The notes under the pieces are model-generated. The model searched no databases and was not told the origin of the DNA. It saw only the letters and a list, made by a program, of their open reading frames with translations. A program made the position numbers and the translations under genes. A DNA stretch of 64,000 nt, from positions 62,001 through 126,000 of the forward strand of contig WHVD01000017.1 of assembly GCA_015178975.1 (NCBI GenBank). Reading direction: 5' to 3'. This document shows, piece by piece, positions 59,384-64,000 of this stretch (positions are counted from its first letter, which is position 1; every line of letters starts with the position of its first letter). This DNA comes from Hysterangium stoloniferum (lineage: Eukaryota; Basidiomycota; Agaricomycetes; Hysterangiales; Hysterangiaceae).

Positions 59384-60285
59384 TTACACACGTCCACCGG
59401 TGGCCCTGCGCTCCCTGAGCTCTCTATATCGCCTAATGGCATTCTCCCTCTCGAGCTCCATCATCTGCTTCTGTGCCATAGAAACTACACCATTCGTTTT
59501 GTCTGTCGATCTTTTATCGGCCTGAAGTTTACTCGCACCCCGTGGAAGCTTCGTCAAAGTTGGCGGTTCTTGAACAACATCGTTCAGTCGAGTCCTTATA
59601 GCAGCCTTGTCGAATTCAGTCTTTGTGTTACGTGCTGGTGCTGATACAGTCTTGACGTGTTCTGACTTTGCAACATCATTCGCCGCTGCTGCTGGTTTCG
59701 ACTTGACCTGAGCTGCAGCTATTTTTTCGGCTTTCGCCTTGGCATCGAGTCTGCGGGCCTTTTTGGTCACCGCTCGGGACATTTGCATCGCTTCTGCAAC
59801 AGGTGCACGCATTTCTTCCTCTACTCTCCTATAGCAAAATATGAGTTATTTTAACCGAATGCTTTGAGAGATACGCGTACCTATTAAATTGTGGGATACT
59901 TTCGCCATGCTTCATGACGCAAATTAGCCATTCGGCCATTTGGAGGGAGGATCGAGTACCTTAATCTCTACACTCTTCTTATGCTGCTCAACATCTTTCT
60001 TGCGGCGTTTCGCGCTGTGATCTCCATTCACACCATCTTGGGCATCTTCACCCCTCGCACGCTTCTCTCCGTGTGCTTTTCTAACAGCTTCGGCTTGTAA
60101 GACACGCGCAATGCTTTTCGGAATACTCTCTTGAGTGAGGGGAACAGTAGCGGTGGGAGCCAGGTCAGATCCACTATACGAATGGTTGTGAGTATACTTA
60201 TGAGGGGCTCATGCAGACAGAAACAATGGTACCGTTTGGCACGTTCTGCCTGTCGAGCAGACAGTTTTGCTCTTTTATGTGGCAT
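59384..60285 (-). CDS. CCDC137-like nucleolar protein
   Basis: Four exons (60285-60233, 60173-59960, 59909-59881, 59828-59384) give 246 aa. The N-terminus MPHKRAKLSARQAERAKR is strongly basic. The middle carries AKRRKKDVEQHKKSVEIK and the block HGESIPQFNRRVEEEMR, which corresponds to the PGE.l..FNRRVE motif of fungal CCDC137-like proteins. The C-terminal half is rich in K, A and E and predicted to be coiled coil (ARRLDAKAKAEKIAAAQ, MELERENAIRRYRELRERR). Such proteins are linked to nucleolar ribosome production; that role is family knowledge, not shown here. The third exon is only 29 nt and holds the diagnostic motif. Confidence 0.72.
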
Positions 60286-61950
60286 TTTGAAAGATGAGAT
60301 AGACGCTGGAGAGGGCTGAGTTTCAAATCGACTGCTATTATCCTGACATTGGATAATAGCCTCACAATATATAGCAGGTCTCAGGTCCCCAAAACATTCG
60401 GTATACATCTTCTAAGAACAATTTTGAATCAACCAATCCGGTTATTTGCATGTGAATCTTACCAATTGACCCATGTGCTCCTGACTAAGTATCATATACT
60501 GTTGTTTAAAATCATTCATTGTGCCTCATCTCCCCTGCATGATTTCCGGTGCTTGCCTATAAAAAATTCCTCCCGTCCTGGTTGTAAATAAATAATTGGG
60601 AAATCACGTACATTGACCACGTTAAATCTAGAATCTTGTTCTTGTTCTATCCTATCATTTTTTAATTGAATAATCCAATCCTAATTATTTCACATGAACC
60701 ACATTTTTACATCTTATATTGGGGTGTTTATGGACACAGAAACTATACCTCACAATTGATAAGATGCACTTGTTAGTCTCAGAATTGAATGTATTAAGGC
60801 ATGTGATCAATGACAAAGTCTCGTTGGTAATGCCGTTTGAAATCACTTGAAATGTCTCATCCAACCATGAATTACATTCCCTGGTTATAAAAGTCTCCCC
60901 TCGTATTGGTTCGTAAACTAGTCAAATGACCGAGAAAACAGCCACATCCCACATGAACATACCTCTGATCAGCCGTTGAAGTGATAGCATTACGTCAGCT
61001 ACTTTTGGTCAGTTGGAACACAGTAAATATAGAATGACTGGAATTATGGAATAGAGACCGACCACGTAACCTCTCAGTGCAGGTTCATAACTCACTGAGA
61101 GGTATGCAGACTCCCTTTAGTCTACAGCGATAGATTACTTACCATTACTTTAGTTATTAATAAATAACAATGTATACTCAGTGAAGATTTATCACATAGC
61201 ATTTTACAAGGTTATTAAGTTTCTAGCCGATTGGCGAGACCTCGCTTGCTAAGCAAGCACCCGCTTGCTGAACGGAACAGTGCACTAGATTGAATGTCCC
61301 TTACTTAGCTGCAGCCGACAGCTATGGCTGTGCGATTAAATCGGGATCTAGTCAAGCTCGACTCTTGGTCGATTCCCGAAACGGTTGGTCGCTGAGTCCG
61401 GCGCAATGGGCTGGCCCCCTTTACACGATACACCGCTGGGCGATAGGGCTCTCATGGACGCGCGTTTCTCTTTGGCAGTGGGTCCAAAAGGGTATGCAAG
61501 GCACAATTTAGCTCATTTGTCGTGATAGTCGACACTGCAAAACAGCGCCTACTGTTAAAAAAATGTTACTTCTGCATGTTGTACGCGTCCAATTCCTCGC
61601 CCCTGACCTTGCTTTTCAACTGATTGTCGGACTGATGATTCCGTACGGCCAAAGCAACCACGGATCGATACCTGTATTTCCCCTCCTTCGACACACCACT
61701 GGCAAAGCGCCAAATGAAAGATCAACAGTCAAGCTTGAGCGGCAACCTCGTGTACCCCTAGGTTTGTTCCATCACTGATCCCTGATACAATTTAATTCCA
61801 GAACAAGTGCAGATGATGAAGAGCGATTTATGCTCGTTAACCGGACGTACAATGATACTCAATACGGAGTCACATGCCCGTGTTGATCCAAATGTCCGTT
61901 TATAGTCGTAGATATAACTCGAGGTTGACAGAGGCGGACTGCCACTCAAC
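60286..61950. other. Intergenic, upstream of the laccase
   Basis: Repeat E copy 2 lies at 61005-61215. A perfect small hairpin GCTTGCTAAGCAAGC occurs at about 61246-61260. The last few hundred bases should hold the laccase promoter; I cannot name a specific site. Confidence 0.45.
61005..61215. repeat. Dispersed repeat E, copy 2
   Basis: It is collinear with 46660-46925, including CACTGAGAGGTA and AATAACAATGTA. No coding capacity. Confidence 0.65.
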
Positions 61951-64000
61951 ATGTTGCCTGCTTCCTTCCTGTTAATCTCACTTTCTCTGGTGGGGAGTGC
62001 ACTCTCAAAGGTTGTGAAACGAGATCTGATCGTTGCCAATGCACAATCAGCTCCCGACGGATTTCCGCGCGTGTCAGTTTTTCACGTACAAGCTACACTT
62101 GTCGCGTGTGCTCATTCCCCCCCCTTTATTTGCAGTGCTGCTCTCGTGAACGGACAATTCCCCGCCCCAGTTATAACGGCTCAAAAAGGAGATATTCTTT
62201 CAGTACGTTGTAGTCTACCGCGTCCACTGCTTGTACTCCATTCCATATTATTGTAGCTCAATGTCAAAAATCGCTTGACTGATCCGACTATACGTCGCTC
62301 GACCTCGATCCATTGGCACGGATTGTTTCAACATCGGACAGCGGCGAATGACGGCCCTGCATTTGTCACCCAGTGTCCCATTGCTCCCGGACACGACTTC
62401 TTGTACCAGTTCCCCCTCAATGACCAGGCCGGAACATACTGGTACCATGTACGAGTTCCCGCTCTACCGCTCATGGTTTTGTAAATTTACACATATCCCC
62501 GCCCGCCAGAGCCATCTATCCACACAGTATTGTGACGGGATTCGGTGAGATTTTTTTTTTTCGAAATAGACTTGAATCTAAATATTATCACAGAGGTCCT
62601 TTGATCATATATGATCCCGATGATCCTCTCAAGTACCTCTACGATGTCGATGATGAGAGCACCGTAATCACCCTCGCAGACTGGTACCACACCCCAGCTC
62701 CCGCATTAACCCAAACGTCTGCACGTTCATCTTCCCGGGCATAGAAACCCTGACCGAGTGTTGTGCAGATTCATTAACGTGACACATGCCGTGCCCACCC
62801 CCGACTCTGGCCTAATCAACGGCGCCGGACGTTTCATTGGCGGACCAGCGGTTCCGTTCTCGATCGTCAATGTACAGGCTGGAAAACGATATCGACTCCG
62901 TGTTATTAACATTGGTTGCCGGCCTTTCCATAGCTTTTCCATCGACGGGCACAAGCTGACTATTATGTGAGTCGATAAAACATGTCGCTCTCCTATTGTA
63001 TGGCTATTATTTATGCATTGGTGCTACAGTGAGGCAGACGGGTAAAGTAGTTTTTCAGGAGAAGCCTGCTATTTATTCATTGCATCGTTAGTGTCTTACA
63101 TGAACCTCTGGAGGTCGACGAATTCGATATCTTCGCGGCTCAGAGATATTCTGCCATCGTAAGTTATGGGGCACAGGCACCCTCTTGACGTTCTGACATT
63201 ATTTGCAGCTTCACGCTGACCAACCTGTCGGCAACTACTGTAAGATATATGTTTTTCGCTAGATTAGACCCTCTTTCCTCATACGCTGAATTCCCCTGCT
63301 AGGGATTCGTGCTCCCTTAACTGGTGGTACACCGGCCAATCAACCGAACGGCAATCCCAACTGTAAGTCATTGAGTCACTTATTAGCCTCTTTCTTGCTG
63401 CGACTCACTTGATAAAATGGATGGTAGTGGACGTCACGCTCATCAAAGCCATTTTGCGCTATGCTGGCGCACCCAATGAGGAGCCCACGACACCCGTGGT
63501 CAACGCTACGAATCCCCTCGTCGAGCAAAACCTCCATGCGCTTATCAACCCTGGGGCGGTAAGTACCTTTCGGCACTACGGTCAACCTTCCTCAATTACC
63601 TACGCCCATTCTCGAAACAGCCCGGAGGGAGCGACCCCGCCGACGTGCCACTGACGCTCCAAATCAGCGTCCCCAACGCTCCTTTCTTCGCAATAAACGG
63701 CGTCACCTTCCAGCCGCCGTCGATGCCGGTGCTTCTGCAGATATTGAGCGGTGCAAGCCAACCGACCGATTTCTTGCCCAGCGAGAATGTCATTCTGCTC
63801 CCGAGGAACAAGACCATCGAGATTTCGATTCCCGGAGGAGGGGCACATCCATTCCATTTGCACGGCGTAAGCAGGACAAGTGCCATAGAGGTGGTAAGGG
63901 AGGCTGATGGCGTATCCACAGCATGTGTTTGATGTTATTCGTACTTCGGGCTCGAATGTGACGAATTTCGTGAACCCGTGCGTGGCGTCTATTAGATTTG
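61951..64000 (+). CDS. Laccase (multicopper oxidase), 3' end beyond the window
   Basis: Thirteen exons are visible and stay in phase (61951-62072, 62136-62202, 62257-62448, 62510-62544, 62594-62716, 62769-62966, 63030-63041, 63092-63158, 63209-63239, 63303-63362, 63428-63558, 63621-63866, 63922 on). Laccases oxidise phenols with four copper ions and reduce oxygen to water; they are secreted. The signal peptide is MLPASFLLISLSLVGSALS. Copper motifs present are HWHGLFQ (L1), GTYWYHSHLSTQYCDG (L2) and HPFHLHGH (L3). The fourth motif (HCHIxxH, L4) would lie beyond position 64000. One exon is only 12 nt (63030-63041) and encodes EADG. No break was seen in the visible part. Confidence 0.95.

Overview
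The window looks like nuclear DNA of a mushroom-forming basidiomycete (Agaricomycetes). Its genes are split by many 45-70 nt introns, it carries basidiomycete-type families (DUF6533-like and DUF6699-like proteins, a laccase), and the transposons are of fungal types. Gene models were built by hand: splice sites were chosen so that reading frames join and known family motifs are restored. No database search was possible.

Layout. (1) 1-2.9 kb: LTR debris and unassigned DNA. (2) 2.9-6.0 kb: an amino-acid permease with 18 exons. (3) 6.4-31.6 kb: a nested transposon island. It holds a foldback element, a MULE transposase relic, two Tc1-like elements (one complete from TIR to TIR), several copia-type LTR elements too short to encode polymerase, solo LTRs, a LINE tail, a GAPDH pseudogene, and palindromic satellite arrays around a GC-rich segment. 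(4) 32.8-33.6 kb: a decayed HEAT/ARM-like repeat gene whose exon-intron modules also occur inside the GAPDH pseudogene. (5) 34.6-40.2 kb: a DUF6533-type membrane protein, an unnamed two-exon gene, the CAAX protease RCE1 and a DUF6699-like protein. (6) 44.3-46.5 kb: a DPH4-like J-protein with no ATG, and a SAP-domain protein. (7) 48.4-52.5 kb: a secreted ureohydrolase and its dead tandem copy. (8) 52.7-56.4 kb: an OPT transporter. (9) 56.9-58.3 kb: three foldback elements stacked inside one another. (10) 59.4-60.3 kb: a CCDC137-like nucleolar protein. (11) 61.95 kb to the end: a laccase cut by the window edge.

The host genes are mostly housekeeping or nutritional: amino-acid, oligopeptide and guanidino-nitrogen use, protein prenylation, diphthamide synthesis, ribosome biogenesis and lignin or phenol oxidation. 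They do not form one pathway. The most unusual content is the nested mobile DNA and the repeated HEAT exon-intron module.
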